A DNA stretch of 6,856 nt from contig JAHZES010000113.1 of assembly GCA_019421725.1 (NCBI GenBank), positions 1 to 6,856 on the forward strand. The letters are read 5' to 3'. Source of the DNA: Clostridiales bacterium. GTDB lineage: Bacteria; Bacillota; Clostridia; Oscillospirales; Acutalibacteraceae. The notes under the pieces are model-generated. The model saw nothing but the letters and a program-made list of their open reading frames with translations. It did no database searches and was not told the DNA's origin. The position numbers and the translations under genes are program-made. Shown here in pieces: positions 1 through 6,717 of this stretch (within the stretch, counting starts at the first letter, position 1; every line of letters starts with the position of its first letter).

Positions 1-530
1 GCCGCGGCATCCTCGCCTTTGCACGGGGAAAGCACCCAGTCCGCAAGGTCCCACCGCGGATCCGGTTTTGCGCCCACGCCGATTTTAACGCGCGGAAACG
101 TGTCCTTCCCCGTGAGGTATATGATGCTCTTAATTCCGTTATGCCCGCCGTCGCTGCCCTTTAAACGAATGCGCAGCTTTCCGGGCTGCAGCGAAATATC
201 GTCATAAAGCACCAGCATCCGCTCGGGCGGAATTTTATAAAATGCGGCTGCATCGCGCAGCGCCTCTCCGCTGCTGTTCATAAACGTCTGCGGCTTGAGC
301 AGCAGCACCCGTTTGCCGCCAAGCTGCGCTTCTCCGCAGAGCGACTTGAATTTAAGCCGGTCAACGCGTGCACCGCAAAAATCCGCCACGGCGTCCAACG
401 CGCGAAATCCCGCATTGTGCCGCGTCGTTTCATATTCCCTTCCCGGGTTGCCCAAGCCGGCAATCAACCACTCCACCGGCCCTGCCGAAGGCGCACGCGT
501 TGGAACCAGCCTTGAAAAAATACCTGTCAT
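1..530 (-). CDS. pth: Peptidyl-tRNA hydrolase (Pth), 3' end cut by window
   Basis: Cleaves the ester bond of peptidyl-tRNAs that drop off ribosomes, releasing tRNA for reuse; a cytosolic monomer in bacteria. The 176 visible residues carry the family hallmarks: GLGNPG at 25-30, then Y-E-x-T-R-H-N-A-G-F ending at 42, with N28 and H38 matching the catalytic Asn and His; KPQTFMN at 79-85; YDD at 109-111, supplying the Asp that tunes the His; and GGHNG at 128-132 with the tRNA-contacting Asn131. The usual length is about 185-200, so only a short C-terminal piece is missing beyond position 1. The ATG at 530 is preceded by a G-rich ribosome binding site (GGGGGAA). It gives about 17 extra residues before the conserved core compared with E. 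coli-type enzymes, which I believe is common in this clostridial group. It lies 104 bases downstream of prs on the same strand, the usual Firmicute order, where mfd often follows. Identity is very secure. Confidence 0.96.
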   Translation of the reverse strand, partial: MTGIFSRLVPTRAPSAGPVEWLIAGLGNPGREYETTRHNAGFRALDAVADFCGARVDRLKFKSLCGEAQLGGKRVLLLKPQTFMNSSGEALRDAAAFYKIPPERMLVLYDDISLQPGKLRIRLKGSDGGHNGIKSIIYLTGKDTFPRVKIGVGAKPDPRWDLADWVLSPCKGEDAA

Positions 531-634
531 AAATCATTCCCCCACGATTTCCGTAAACCACAACGGGCGGGACAGCCGTGCCGCCCCGCCTTTTGCTTTG
601 ATCGTTCGTACTGTTTCGCGTTTTGCCCTTTCGG
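531..634 (-). other. prs-pth intergenic gap with GC-rich hairpin
   Basis: This 104-base gap separates the prs stop from the pth start. It contains a GC-rich inverted repeat (GGCGGG at 566-571 against CCCGCC at 585-590, with an alternative register one base over). In the direction of transcription no U-run follows the hairpin; the sequence continues GTTGTGG. I therefore read it as a stem in a polycistronic prs-pth message that may affect mRNA stability or partial termination, not as a clear terminator. No separate promoter for pth is evident. Confidence 0.35.
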
Positions 635-1594
635 TCAGATAAACATCGGAGAAACCGGTTTATCTTCATAAATGCGCTCAATTGCTTCCGCAAAAACCGG
701 CGCGACCGAAAGCTGCGTGATTTTATCCAGCTTCTTTTCCTCCGGCAGAGCGACCGTGTCCAGCAGCACCAGCTCTTTGATCGGGCTGGCGGAAATACGC
801 TCTATGGCCGGTCCGGAAAGCACGCCGTGCGTTGCGCAGGCATAAACCTCTGTTGCGCCGCCCTTTTCAATAATGGCGGCAGCGCCGTTGCAGAGTGTTC
901 CCGCCGTATCGATCATGTCGTCGACAATGATGATTTTTTTACCCTGCACATTGCCGATAATATTCATCACTTCGGAAACATTGGCGCGCTGGCGACGTTT
1001 GTCTACAATGGCAAGCGGGCAGTCGATGCGCGTTGCAAAATTGCGCGCACGGGTCACCGAACCGAGATCCGGAGATACAACGACATAATCCTCATTCTGA
1101 TCGCCGATCTTCTTTTTGAAGTAGCTGGCAAGCAGCGGCGCGCCTACAAGATTATCCACCGGGATATTGAAAAAACCCTGGATCTGCGGCGCATGCAGGT
1201 CCATTGTCAAAACACGGTCGGCGCCGGCAGTGGTCAGCAGATCGGCGACAAGCTTGGCGGAGATCGGATCACGGGGCTTTGCCTTGCGGTCCTGACGCGC
1301 ATATCCAAAATACGGCATTACCGCAGTGATGCGTGCCGCCGAAGCCCGCTTCATCGCGTCGATCATAATCAGCAGCTCCATCATATTGTCGTTGACCGGC
1401 GCGCAGGTCGACTGGACAATAAAGCAGTCGTGACCGCGGACGGATTCCTTCAGCGAAACGCTGATCTCGCCGTCGCTGAACTGCCCGACCTCGGAACATC
1501 CCATTTTAAGTCCCAGACAGTTGCAGATCCCTTCTGCAACAGCCTTGCTGCCGTTTGCCGCAAAAATCTTGATATCCTTGCCGTGAAAATTCAT
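635..1594 (-). CDS. prs: Ribose-phosphate pyrophosphokinase (PRPP synthetase, class I)
   Basis: Transfers pyrophosphate from ATP to ribose 5-phosphate to make PRPP, the precursor of purines, pyrimidines, NAD, histidine and tryptophan; cytosolic, typically hexameric. The 319-residue length is standard. Motifs in order: FSDGE at 39-43; the ATP-binding segment Y-A-RQDRK with RQDRK at 100-104; DLHA at 132-135 followed by Q-I-Q-G-F-F at 137-142; the catalytic flexible-loop basic residues DKRR at 198-201; and the ribose-5-phosphate (PRPP) loop VDDMIDTAGT at 224-233. These mark a class I enzyme, whose members are normally phosphate-activated and ADP-inhibited. The ATG at 1594 has GGGAGG at 1603-1608 with an 8-base spacer. 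pth follows 104 bases downstream. A promoter lies about 240 bases upstream, and a terminator-like hairpin sits just ahead of the ribosome binding site, so leader control is possible. The start codon overlaps the stop of a coding-like upstream frame (ATGA). Confidence 0.98.
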   Translation of the reverse strand: MNFHGKDIKIFAANGSKAVAEGICNCLGLKMGCSEVGQFSDGEISVSLKESVRGHDCFIVQSTCAPVNDNMMELLIMIDAMKRASAARITAVMPYFGYARQDRKAKPRDPISAKLVADLLTTAGADRVLTMDLHAPQIQGFFNIPVDNLVGAPLLASYFKKKIGDQNEDYVVVSPDLGSVTRARNFATRIDCPLAIVDKRRQRANVSEVMNIIGNVQGKKIIIVDDMIDTAGTLCNGAAAIIEKGGATEVYACATHGVLSGPAIERISASPIKELVLLDTVALPEEKKLDKITQLSVAPVFAEAIERIYEDKPVSPMFI

Positions 1595-1776
1595 TTGTTT
1601 TTCCTCCCGTTCATTTGCATGAAAAAAAGCTGCACCACCAAAATCGGATCCTGCCCCGATTCCGGTTCATACAGCTTTTTCGTTCCGATGTTGCCCTCCG
1701 GAAAGCAAACAGATACAGCTTGCCCCTGATGAACGCGCACAACCGTACCTGCCGACCGTCTTCATTGCGATGTCAT
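1591..1776 (-). pseudogene. Possible small gene ahead of prs, interrupted by in-frame TGA
   Basis: An ATG at 1776, preceded by GGGAG at a usable distance, opens a frame of four codons that meets TGA at 1764-1762. The same frame then stays open for 56 codons, and its final TGA overlaps the prs ATG as ATGA, the usual arrangement of coupled operon genes. The open part has codon use like the neighbours and reads plausibly as a small beta-rich protein (TVVRVHQGQAV, then CFPEGN and KKLYEP). Possible intact starts are GTG at 1740 (49 residues) or ATG at 1765 in another frame, preceded by AAAGGG at 11 bases, which would need a +1 shift to enter the long frame. I do not recognise the family. It may be a decayed gene, a short GTG-started gene, or chance coding potential in a leader; the prominent hairpin inside it favours a leader. 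Confidence is low. Confidence 0.3.
1622..1680 (-). terminator. Terminator-like hairpin in the prs leader (candidate attenuator)
   Basis: Read on the minus strand, a 9-bp outer stem (AAAAAGCTG against CAGCTTTTT, 1672-1680 with 1624-1632) encloses a 3-bp middle stem (1664-1666 with 1637-1639) and a 6-bp inner stem (AATCGG at 1656-1661 with CCGATT at 1642-1647). The 3' side runs into seven U. It sits after the prs promoter and about 14 bases before the prs ribosome binding site, so it could end transcription early. The A/U-rich outer stem also gives a T-run on the other strand. No matching anti-terminator or known riboswitch core was recognised. Confidence 0.42.
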
Positions 1777-1840
1777 CCCTTTCTCCCGCTCGCCGCAAAA
1801 CAAAACGCCCTTTGCGCAACAATCTGCAATTTCCGTTTCT

Positions 1841-1869
1841 ATTATCGCAAGATTACGCACTTTTTTCAA
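1841..1869 (-). promoter_or_regulatory. Sigma-A-type promoter for prs(-pth)
   Basis: On the minus strand TTGAAA (1869-1864) and GATAAT (1846-1841) are separated by 17 bases; each matches the vegetative consensus at five of six positions. Transcription would begin near 1834, giving a leader of about 240 bases before prs. It lies back to back with the ppdK promoter, with roughly 105 bases between the two -35 elements. Confidence 0.6.
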
Positions 1870-1975
1870 GTGCTTCTTTGGAATTTTGCCTTCTTTGTGG
1901 AATCCATCTACCTCTCCCGCCGGAATCGGGCTTATTTTTAGAGGTATTTTTCTTTATAATTTTTTTAAAAAACTA

Positions 1976-2005
1976 TTGGCATTTTTATCTTGTGTTTGGT
2001 ATAAT
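1976..2005 (+). promoter_or_regulatory. Sigma-A-type promoter for ppdK
   Basis: TTGGCA at 1976-1981 and a perfect TATAAT at 2000-2005 are separated by 18 bases. A/T tracts at 1934-1972 lie immediately upstream and could act as an UP element. The start would be near 2012, giving a leader of roughly 85 bases. That leader holds a weak 6-bp stem (CTGCT at about 2036 against AGCAG at about 2057) and no terminator-like run, so no leader control is evident. Confidence 0.72.
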
Positions 2006-2095
2006 AGTTTAGATAAAATATATCACAAAAATGCGGCTGCTTCAAAAACCTTCCGGAGCAGTGTCGTAACCAAAACACAGGAGGTAAACAAAAGA

Positions 2096-4735
2096 ATGAG
2101 TCACAAGTATGTCTACCTGTTCTCCGAGGGCAACGCAAAAATGCGCGAGCTGCTCGGCGGCAAAGGCGCGAACCTGGCCGAGATGACCAACATCGGTCTG
2201 CCGGTACCGCAGGGCTTCACCATTTCCACCGAGGCCTGCACGCAGTACTATGAGGACGATCGCAGAATCAACGATGAAATTCAGGCACAGATCATGGAAT
2301 ACATCGGCAAGATGGAGGAGATCACCGGCAAAAAGTTCGGCGATATGGAAAATCCGCTGCTGGTGTCTGTCCGTTCCGGCGCCCGTGCTTCCATGCCGGG
2401 TATGATGGATACCATCCTGAACCTCGGTCTGAACGAGGACGTTGTCAATGTCATCGCGAAAAAGTCCGGCAATCCGCGCTGGGCATGGGACTGCTACAGA
2501 AGATTTATCCAGATGTTCTCCGACGTCGTTATGGAAGTCGGCAAGAAGTACTTTGAAAAGCTCATCGACGCCATGAAGGAAAAGAAGGGCGTTACCAGCG
2601 ACCTTGATTTGGATGCGAACGACCTGCATGAGCTGGCCGATCAGTTCAAAGCCGAATACAAAAAGCAGCTGGGCAGCGACTTCCCCACCGACCCGAAGGA
2701 GCAGCTGTTTGAAGCCATCAAGGCTGTTTTCCGTTCCTGGGACAACCCCCGCGCAAACATTTACCGTATGGATCACGATATTCCGTATTCCTGGGGCACG
2801 GCCGTCAATGTTCAGATGATGGCGTTCGGCAACATGGGCGACGATTGCGGCACCGGCGTTGCGTTTACCCGCAGCCCCGCAACCGGCAGCAAAGGGCTCT
2901 TTGGCGAATTCCTGACCAATGCTCAGGGCGAAGATGTTGTGGCCGGCGTTCGCACCCCGATGCCCATCAGCGAGATGGAGCAGAAATTCCCCGAAGCGTT
3001 CAAGCAGTTCGTAGAAGTCTGCCAGACGCTTGAAAATCACTACCGTGACATGCAGGACATGGAGTTTACCGTTGAACACGGCAAGCTTTATATGCTTCAG
3101 ACCCGTAACGGTAAGCGTACCGCTGCCGCTGCTATCAAGATCGCCTGCGACTTGATCGACGAGGGTATGATCTCCGAGGAAGAAGCGCTGATGCAGATCG
3201 ACGCAAAATCGTTGGATATGCTGCTGCACCCGCAGTTTGACCCGACCGCTCTGAAAAAGGCTCAGGCTATTGCAAAGGGTATTGCCGCTTCTCCGGGCGC
3301 TGCCGCCGGTAAGATCGTCTTCACCGCAGAAGACGCCGTTATTGAAGGCAAAAAGGGCGAAAAAGTCGTTCTGGTCCGTTTGGAGACCTCTCCGGAAGAC
3401 ATTGAGGGTATGAAATATTCTCAGGGTATTCTGACGGTGCGCGGCGGCCAGACCTCCCACGCCGCCGTTGTTGCGCGCGGCATGGGCACCTGCTGTGTTT
3501 CCGGCTGCGGCGACATCAAAATGGACGAAGAAAACAAATGCTTCACGCTGATGGGCAAAACGTTCCACGAAGGTGATTTCCTCTCTCTGGACGGCTCCAC
3601 CGGCAACATCTACGATTGCCTCATCCCGACGATCCCGGCTGACCCGAACAGCGGTTATTTCGGCCGCATTATGGAGCTTGCCGACAAATATAAGACCATG
3701 GGCGTCCGCACGAACGCTGATACGCCGAAGGACGCCAAGCAGGCTGCTGCGTTCGGCGCACAGGGCATCGGCCTTTGCCGCACCGAGCACATGTTCTTTG
3801 ACCCGGATCGCATTGGCGCTTTCCGCGAGATGATCTGCTCCGAAACCGTTGAAGAACGCGAAAATGCTCTGGCGAAGATCGAGCCGATGCAGCAGGCTGA
3901 CTTTGAGGGTCTGTTCGAGGCGCTTGGCGGCTACCCGGTCACCATCCGTTTCCTGGATCCGCCGCTCCATGAGTTTGTCCCGACCGACGAAGCCGATATT
4001 GAAGCTCTCGCTAAGGCTCAGGGCAAAACCGTTGCCTATATCAAGCAGATCATTTCCGATTTGCATGAATTCAATCCGATGATGGGTCACCGCGGCTGCC
4101 GCCTGACGGTCACTTATCCGGAAATCGCCGCCATGCAGACCAGAGCGATCATCAAGGCCGCCCTGGCTGTAAAAGCCCGTCATGCCGACTGGAACATCGT
4201 TCCGGAAATCATGATCCCGCTGGTTGGTGAGATCAAGGAATTCAAGTTTGTCAAGAATATCGTTGTCGAGACCGCCGACGCCGAAATCAAAGCGGCCGGC
4301 AGCGACCTGAAGTACGAGGTCGGCACGATGATCGAGATTCCGCGCGCTGCACTGACTGCTGACGAAATCGCCAAGGAAGCTGATTTCTTCTGCTTCGGCA
4401 CCAACGATCTGACCCAGATGACCTTCGGCTTCAGCCGTGACGATGCCGGCAAGTTCCTCCCGGCATACTATCAGAACAAGATCTACGAATCTGATCCGTT
4501 TGCACGTCTGGATACCATCGGTGTCGGCAAGCTGATGGATATGGCTGTTGAGCTTGGTAAAGGTGCTAACCCCGCTCTTCACTGCGGTATCTGCGGTGAG
4601 CACGGCGGCGACCCGTCCTCTATCGAGTTCTGCAACTCTATCGGCCTGAATTATGTTTCCTGCAGCCCGTACCGCGTGCCGATCGCCCGCCTTGCCGCTG
4701 CACAGGCCGCGATCAAGGCAAAGGCCGCAAAATAA
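2096..4735 (+). CDS. ppdK: Pyruvate, phosphate dikinase (PPDK)
   Basis: Interconverts pyruvate + ATP + phosphate and PEP + AMP + pyrophosphate; in anaerobic clostridia it can run toward pyruvate and ATP as a pyrophosphate-saving glycolytic step, or toward PEP for gluconeogenesis. Cytosolic, homodimeric. The 879 residues match the usual length of about 875. The N-terminal ATP-binding region has GGKGANLAEM with K23, R93 in the SVRSGA motif, and D321, E323, Q335 and R337 around LQTRNGKRT. The swivelling phosphohistidine domain has GGQTSHAAVVARGMG at 450-464 with catalytic His455 and the preceding Thr453, the residue modified by PPDK regulatory proteins in other species. The C-terminal PEP/pyruvate barrel has GLCRTEH near 559-565, E747, FGTNDLTQ with N770-D771, and the proton-donor Cys833 in GICGE. 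The ATG at 2096 is chosen because AGGAGGT lies at 2079-2085; the frame is open 70 codons upstream, but that part spans the promoter. Own promoter and terminator suggest a single-gene unit. No regulatory-protein gene is nearby. Confidence 0.99.
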   Translation: MSHKYVYLFSEGNAKMRELLGGKGANLAEMTNIGLPVPQGFTISTEACTQYYEDDRRINDEIQAQIMEYIGKMEEITGKKFGDMENPLLVSVRSGARASMPGMMDTILNLGLNEDVVNVIAKKSGNPRWAWDCYRRFIQMFSDVVMEVGKKYFEKLIDAMKEKKGVTSDLDLDANDLHELADQFKAEYKKQLGSDFPTDPKEQLFEAIKAVFRSWDNPRANIYRMDHDIPYSWGTAVNVQMMAFGNMGDDCGTGVAFTRSPATGSKGLFGEFLTNAQGEDVVAGVRTPMPISEMEQKFPEAFKQFVEVCQTLENHYRDMQDMEFTVEHGKLYMLQTRNGKRTAAAAIKIACDLIDEGMISEEEALMQIDAKSLDMLLHPQFDPTALKKAQAIAKGIAASPGAAAGKIVFTAEDAVIEGKKGEKVVLVRLETSPEDIEGMKYSQGILTVRGGQTSHAAVVARGMGTCCVSGCGDIKMDEENKCFTLMGKTFHEGDFLSLDGSTGNIYDCLIPTIPADPNSGYFGRIMELADKYKTMGVRTNADTPKDAKQAAAFGAQGIGLCRTEHMFFDPDRIGAFREMICSETVEERENALAKIEPMQQADFEGLFEALGGYPVTIRFLDPPLHEFVPTDEADIEALAKAQGKTVAYIKQIISDLHEFNPMMGHRGCRLTVTYPEIAAMQTRAIIKAALAVKARHADWNIVPEIMIPLVGEIKEFKFVKNIVVETADAEIKAAGSDLKYEVGTMIEIPRAALTADEIAKEADFFCFGTNDLTQMTFGFSRDDAGKFLPAYYQNKIYESDPFARLDTIGVGKLMDMAVELGKGANPALHCGICGEHGGDPSSIEFCNSIGLNYVSCSPYRVPIARLAAAQAAIKAKAAK

Positions 4736-4764
4736 TTTTTGCGCGTCATATCTGAGCTAAAACG

Positions 4765-4803
4765 AATCCCCGTACCTTGCATGAGGTACGGGGATTTTCT
4801 TTG
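4765..4803 (+). terminator. Intrinsic terminator of ppdK
   Basis: A perfect 13-bp stem (AATCCCCGTACCT at 4765-4777 with its complement at 4784-4796) and a 6-base loop are followed by TTCTTT. It begins 29 bases after the ppdK stop. It lies between the convergent ppdK and galactokinase genes; read on the minus strand the stem is followed by CGTTTTAG, so it may also end the galactokinase transcript less efficiently. Confidence 0.9.
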
Positions 4804-4856
4804 TGAACCAGAGTTTTTGGATGATTTGTCAGCCCGAATTCTCTGCGTGCCGATCA

Positions 4857-6140
4857 CTACACGATTTTGACGGCGCCCACAGGCCGAACCGCAAGCACGT
4901 AACAGCAGCCGGAGCCAAACACCGATTCCATCGCACGGCAATATTCTTCTGTCAGTTCCACAGGGACAAATGCCTGCACGGTCCCGGCAAAGCCGCCGCC
5001 ATGAACGCGCCAGGCTCCCTTGCCAGCAAGCATCCTTTTGGAAAGTGCAAGCGCCAGGGGCACCTCCTGCCGTTCGGGATGAGCAACGCTGAACACATTC
5101 TGCAGCAGGCAGTAGGACGATTCTCCCGAAGCCAGAACCTGCTTTTTAAAGGCTTCAAAATCACCGGCTTCCAGTGTTTTCGCCTCCTGCTGTGCCAGCT
5201 CGTTCTCGGCGAAAAAGTGCATCGCACGCAGCAGCGCTCTGTCGCTGACCTTTCCCTTCAGCTGCCCAAGCTCCGCGTAAAATGTCTCCGGAGCTACCTG
5301 CCGCAAAAAATCCTTTCCAAAATACGCCGCCACGTCCCGCATCTCGTCGCCAATTGCCGCGTAATCAGCGGTCAGATCGGCATGGTTTCCGCGGGTATCT
5401 ACAATGACAAGGTCATGGCCGCAGTCTGAAAACTGAAAACCTACCTGGCGGACAAGCGGTTTCTGCGGGTTTTCAAAATCGATCGCGACAAAACCGCCCA
5501 CCGAGCTCGCCGTCTGATCCATTAATCCGCACGGCTTGCCGAAATACTCACGCTCGGCATACTGCGCAATTTGCGCAATAGTCACCGCGTCGATTTTTCC
5601 CTCATTATAAAGATGATTCAAAATCGTTCCGACCAACACCTCGAACGCGGCGGAGGAAGAAAGCCCTGAACCCTTCAGTACATTGGACGTGGTATAGGCA
5701 TCGAATGCGCCGATTCGGAATCCGCGGCAGACAAAGCCTTCACAGACGCCGCGGATCAGCGCGGCGGAACGGCCGGCCTCGGCACTGCGCGGCGTAAGAT
5801 CCGAAATATCCACCCGGTCCGCCTCAAACCCTTCTGATTGAACGGTGATCACCGTGTCGTCACGCGGCGCGGCGACCGCAATCACATCCAGATTGACGCT
5901 TGCCGCCAACACACAGCCATGCTGATGATCCGTATGGTTGCCGCCGACCTCGGTGCGGCCGGGCGCGCTGAACAGCGAAAGCCCCTCCCTTTGAGAAAAA
6001 ATTTTTTCAAAAGACTCCACTGCCTTGAGATACCGTATTTTCTGCGCTGCAACGCCGGCAGAATCCGCACAGTAAACCGACGCCAATGTTTCATCCAGAC
6101 CGCCGCTGATCTTTTCCCGCAGCTGCAATATCGTACTCAT
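4857..6140 (-). CDS. Galactokinase-family protein (GHMP sugar kinase)
   Basis: Probably phosphorylates galactose or a related sugar at C1 with ATP, the entry step of the Leloir pathway; cytosolic. The 427 residues include all three GHMP motifs: the sugar-binding signature APGRTEVGGNHTDHQHG at 59-75, the phosphate-binding GSGLSSSAA at 157-165, and the C-terminal glycine loop HGGGFAGT at 380-387. PCGLMDQ at 203-209 supplies the likely catalytic base D208. It is about 40 residues longer than E. coli or human-type galactokinase, mostly as an N-terminal helical stretch before residue 55. The signature differs from the canonical GEHTDY: Asn68 replaces the Glu that contacts the sugar and His72 replaces Tyr, while R62, H69 and D71 are kept. 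The substrate is therefore less certain than the fold, and I give no gene symbol. The ATG at 6140 has GGAGGG at 6148-6153, 7 bases away. It has its own promoter and no galT, galE or transporter gene beside it. Confidence 0.9.
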   Translation of the reverse strand: MSTILQLREKISGGLDETLASVYCADSAGVAAQKIRYLKAVESFEKIFSQREGLSLFSAPGRTEVGGNHTDHQHGCVLAASVNLDVIAVAAPRDDTVITVQSEGFEADRVDISDLTPRSAEAGRSAALIRGVCEGFVCRGFRIGAFDAYTTSNVLKGSGLSSSAAFEVLVGTILNHLYNEGKIDAVTIAQIAQYAEREYFGKPCGLMDQTASSVGGFVAIDFENPQKPLVRQVGFQFSDCGHDLVIVDTRGNHADLTADYAAIGDEMRDVAAYFGKDFLRQVAPETFYAELGQLKGKVSDRALLRAMHFFAENELAQQEAKTLEAGDFEAFKKQVLASGESSYCLLQNVFSVAHPERQEVPLALALSKRMLAGKGAWRVHGGGFAGTVQAFVPVELTEEYCRAMESVFGSGCCYVLAVRPVGAVKIV

Positions 6141-6181
6141 GATCCAGCCCTCCGTTTGCGTTAGTTTTATCCTTTCTTTTT

Positions 6182-6209
6182 ATTATACCGGGAACACCGA
6201 AAACCGCAA
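6182..6209 (-). promoter_or_regulatory. Promoter of the galactokinase-like gene
   Basis: On the minus strand a perfect TATAAT (6187-6182) is preceded at 16 bases by TTGCGG (6209-6204), a weak -35. The -10 lies about 42 bases upstream of the start codon. The poor -35 suggests low basal activity or help from an activator. A 5-bp inverted repeat lies just upstream at 6219-6235. Confidence 0.55.
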
Positions 6210-6406
6210 GAAAAAAAGGTACAAAAAATATGTACGAATGTTGCACTGAACCGGCGCTCCGTTTTCTCCGCAGTTTTCGCTTTCCGGATCGCCGCTGCGG
6301 TTTTAAATGGCGGGGCATTGGTTCCCATGCGCTTTCTGAATTTCTTTATTTTTGTAATATTTTCTTCGTTTTATTCTATTATTTTTTATTTTTTTTAAAA
6401 TTTTTA
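6210..6406. other. Divergent intergenic region upstream of the galactokinase-like gene
   Basis: About 200 bases without a supportable gene. It holds the inverted repeat GTACA-N7-TGTAC at 6219-6235, a 6-bp inverted repeat with a 21-base loop (CCGCAG at 6268-6273 with CTGCGG at 6295-6300) followed by only four T on the plus strand, and a very AT-rich stretch from about 6338 to 6406 that leads into the next promoter. The GC-rich first half (6240-6335) contrasts sharply with the T-rich second half. A 53-codon minus-strand frame (6167-6328) crosses the galactokinase promoter and lacks a good ribosome binding site, so I do not call it. Confidence 0.4.
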
Positions 6407-6434
6407 TTGACTTTTTAATAATTGGTTCTATAAT
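6407..6434 (+). promoter_or_regulatory. Sigma-A-type promoter for the peptide-lipoprotein unit
   Basis: TTGACT at 6407-6412 and a perfect TATAAT at 6429-6434 are separated by 16 bases, with long T- and A-tracts upstream that could act as an UP element. Transcription would start near 6441, only about 15 bases before the ribosome binding site at 6456. This is the only clear promoter for the short secreted-peptide frame and probably serves the lipoprotein gene as well. Confidence 0.7.
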
Positions 6435-6455
6435 AGAATTAAGAGATATTTTTAC

Positions 6456-6462
6456 AAAGGAG
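6456..6462 (+). promoter_or_regulatory. Ribosome binding site pointing at an ACG codon
   Basis: AAAGGAG is followed after 8 bases by ACG at 6471, the first codon of a frame encoding a signal peptide. No ATG, GTG or TTG lies in that frame before residue 30, so the site's spacing is what marks ACG as the initiating or former initiating position. Confidence 0.55.
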
Positions 6463-6470
6463 ACAGGATC

Positions 6471-6698
6471 ACGAAAAAAATAGCACGACTTTTTCTCACC
6501 GTTTGCCTCTGCTTATGCTTTGTATCGGTAATCCAGGTTTCGTCTTCAGCGGAACAAATGCTCTCCGGACGCTGTTGGTATTAAACCGCAATGTCGGGCG
6601 TTTATGCTCGCAGCAGCTGTTCTTCGAGCAATTACGACCGGCCGACGGCTTACGACCGTTGCGTTTTAAGCTCGATGTACAATCAGCTTTACAGCTAA
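6471..6698 (+). pseudogene. Small secreted-peptide gene, start lost (ACG) and internal TAA
   Basis: With ACG at 6471 read as the start, the frame encodes a textbook signal peptide: KKIAR, a hydrophobic core (LFLTVCLCLCFVSVI), then a VSSSA cleavage site at about residue 27. The remainder is EQMLSGRCWY before TAA at 6582-6584. The same frame then continues without a stop from TAMSGVYARSSC through NYDRPTAYDRC to TAA at 6696-6698, a composition rich in Ser, Tyr and Cys that suits a small exported protein. Restoring ATG (one T-to-C change) and CAA for TAA (one C-to-T change) would give an intact protein of 75 residues. Alternatives: a genuine 37-residue exported peptide begun at ACG; or two short coupled frames, the second starting at ATG 6591, which lacks its own ribosome binding site; or a sequencing artefact. 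It lies between a strong promoter and a lipoprotein gene 19 bases downstream. I do not recognise the family. Confidence 0.45.
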
Positions 6699-6717
6699 TT
6701 ATAAGGAGGCATGAGTA

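Noticed and set aside
623..1729. Stop-free frame of 368 codons antisense to prs
   Set aside because: It mirrors the prs coding sequence. The minus strand carries every PRPP synthetase motif, and this frame shows no domain.
1762..1764. Selenocysteine insertion at the in-frame TGA ahead of prs
   Set aside because: No convincing SECIS-like stem-loop could be seen just downstream, and no known short selenoprotein resembles the product; decay or an alternative start is simpler.
2031..2069. 12-codon leader peptide (MRLLQKPSGAVS) ahead of ppdK
   Set aside because: There is no ribosome binding site, no runs of regulatory codons and no attenuator hairpin after it; likely chance.
1886..2095. In-frame 70-codon extension of ppdK upstream of 2096
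   Set aside because: It would include the promoter and the AGGAGG site, and its translation (poly-Phe and Lys-rich) is not protein-like. PPDK proteins begin at the chosen Met.
2042..4603. Stop-free frame of 853 codons antisense to ppdK
   Set aside because: It is a mirror of ppdK's strong codon bias (few TTA, CTA or TCA codons). It has no recognisable motifs and no promoter or ribosome binding site, and the sense strand is an unmistakable PPDK.
6268..6304. Inverted repeat CCGCAG/CTGCGG followed by TTTT as a terminator
   Set aside because: The stem is only 6 bp with a 21-base loop and four T, and no plus-strand gene ends upstream of it.
6167..6328. Minus-strand frame of 53 codons between the galactokinase gene and the next promoter
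   Set aside because: It crosses the galactokinase promoter, lacks a good ribosome binding site, and its C-terminal half is low-complexity translation of AT-rich DNA.
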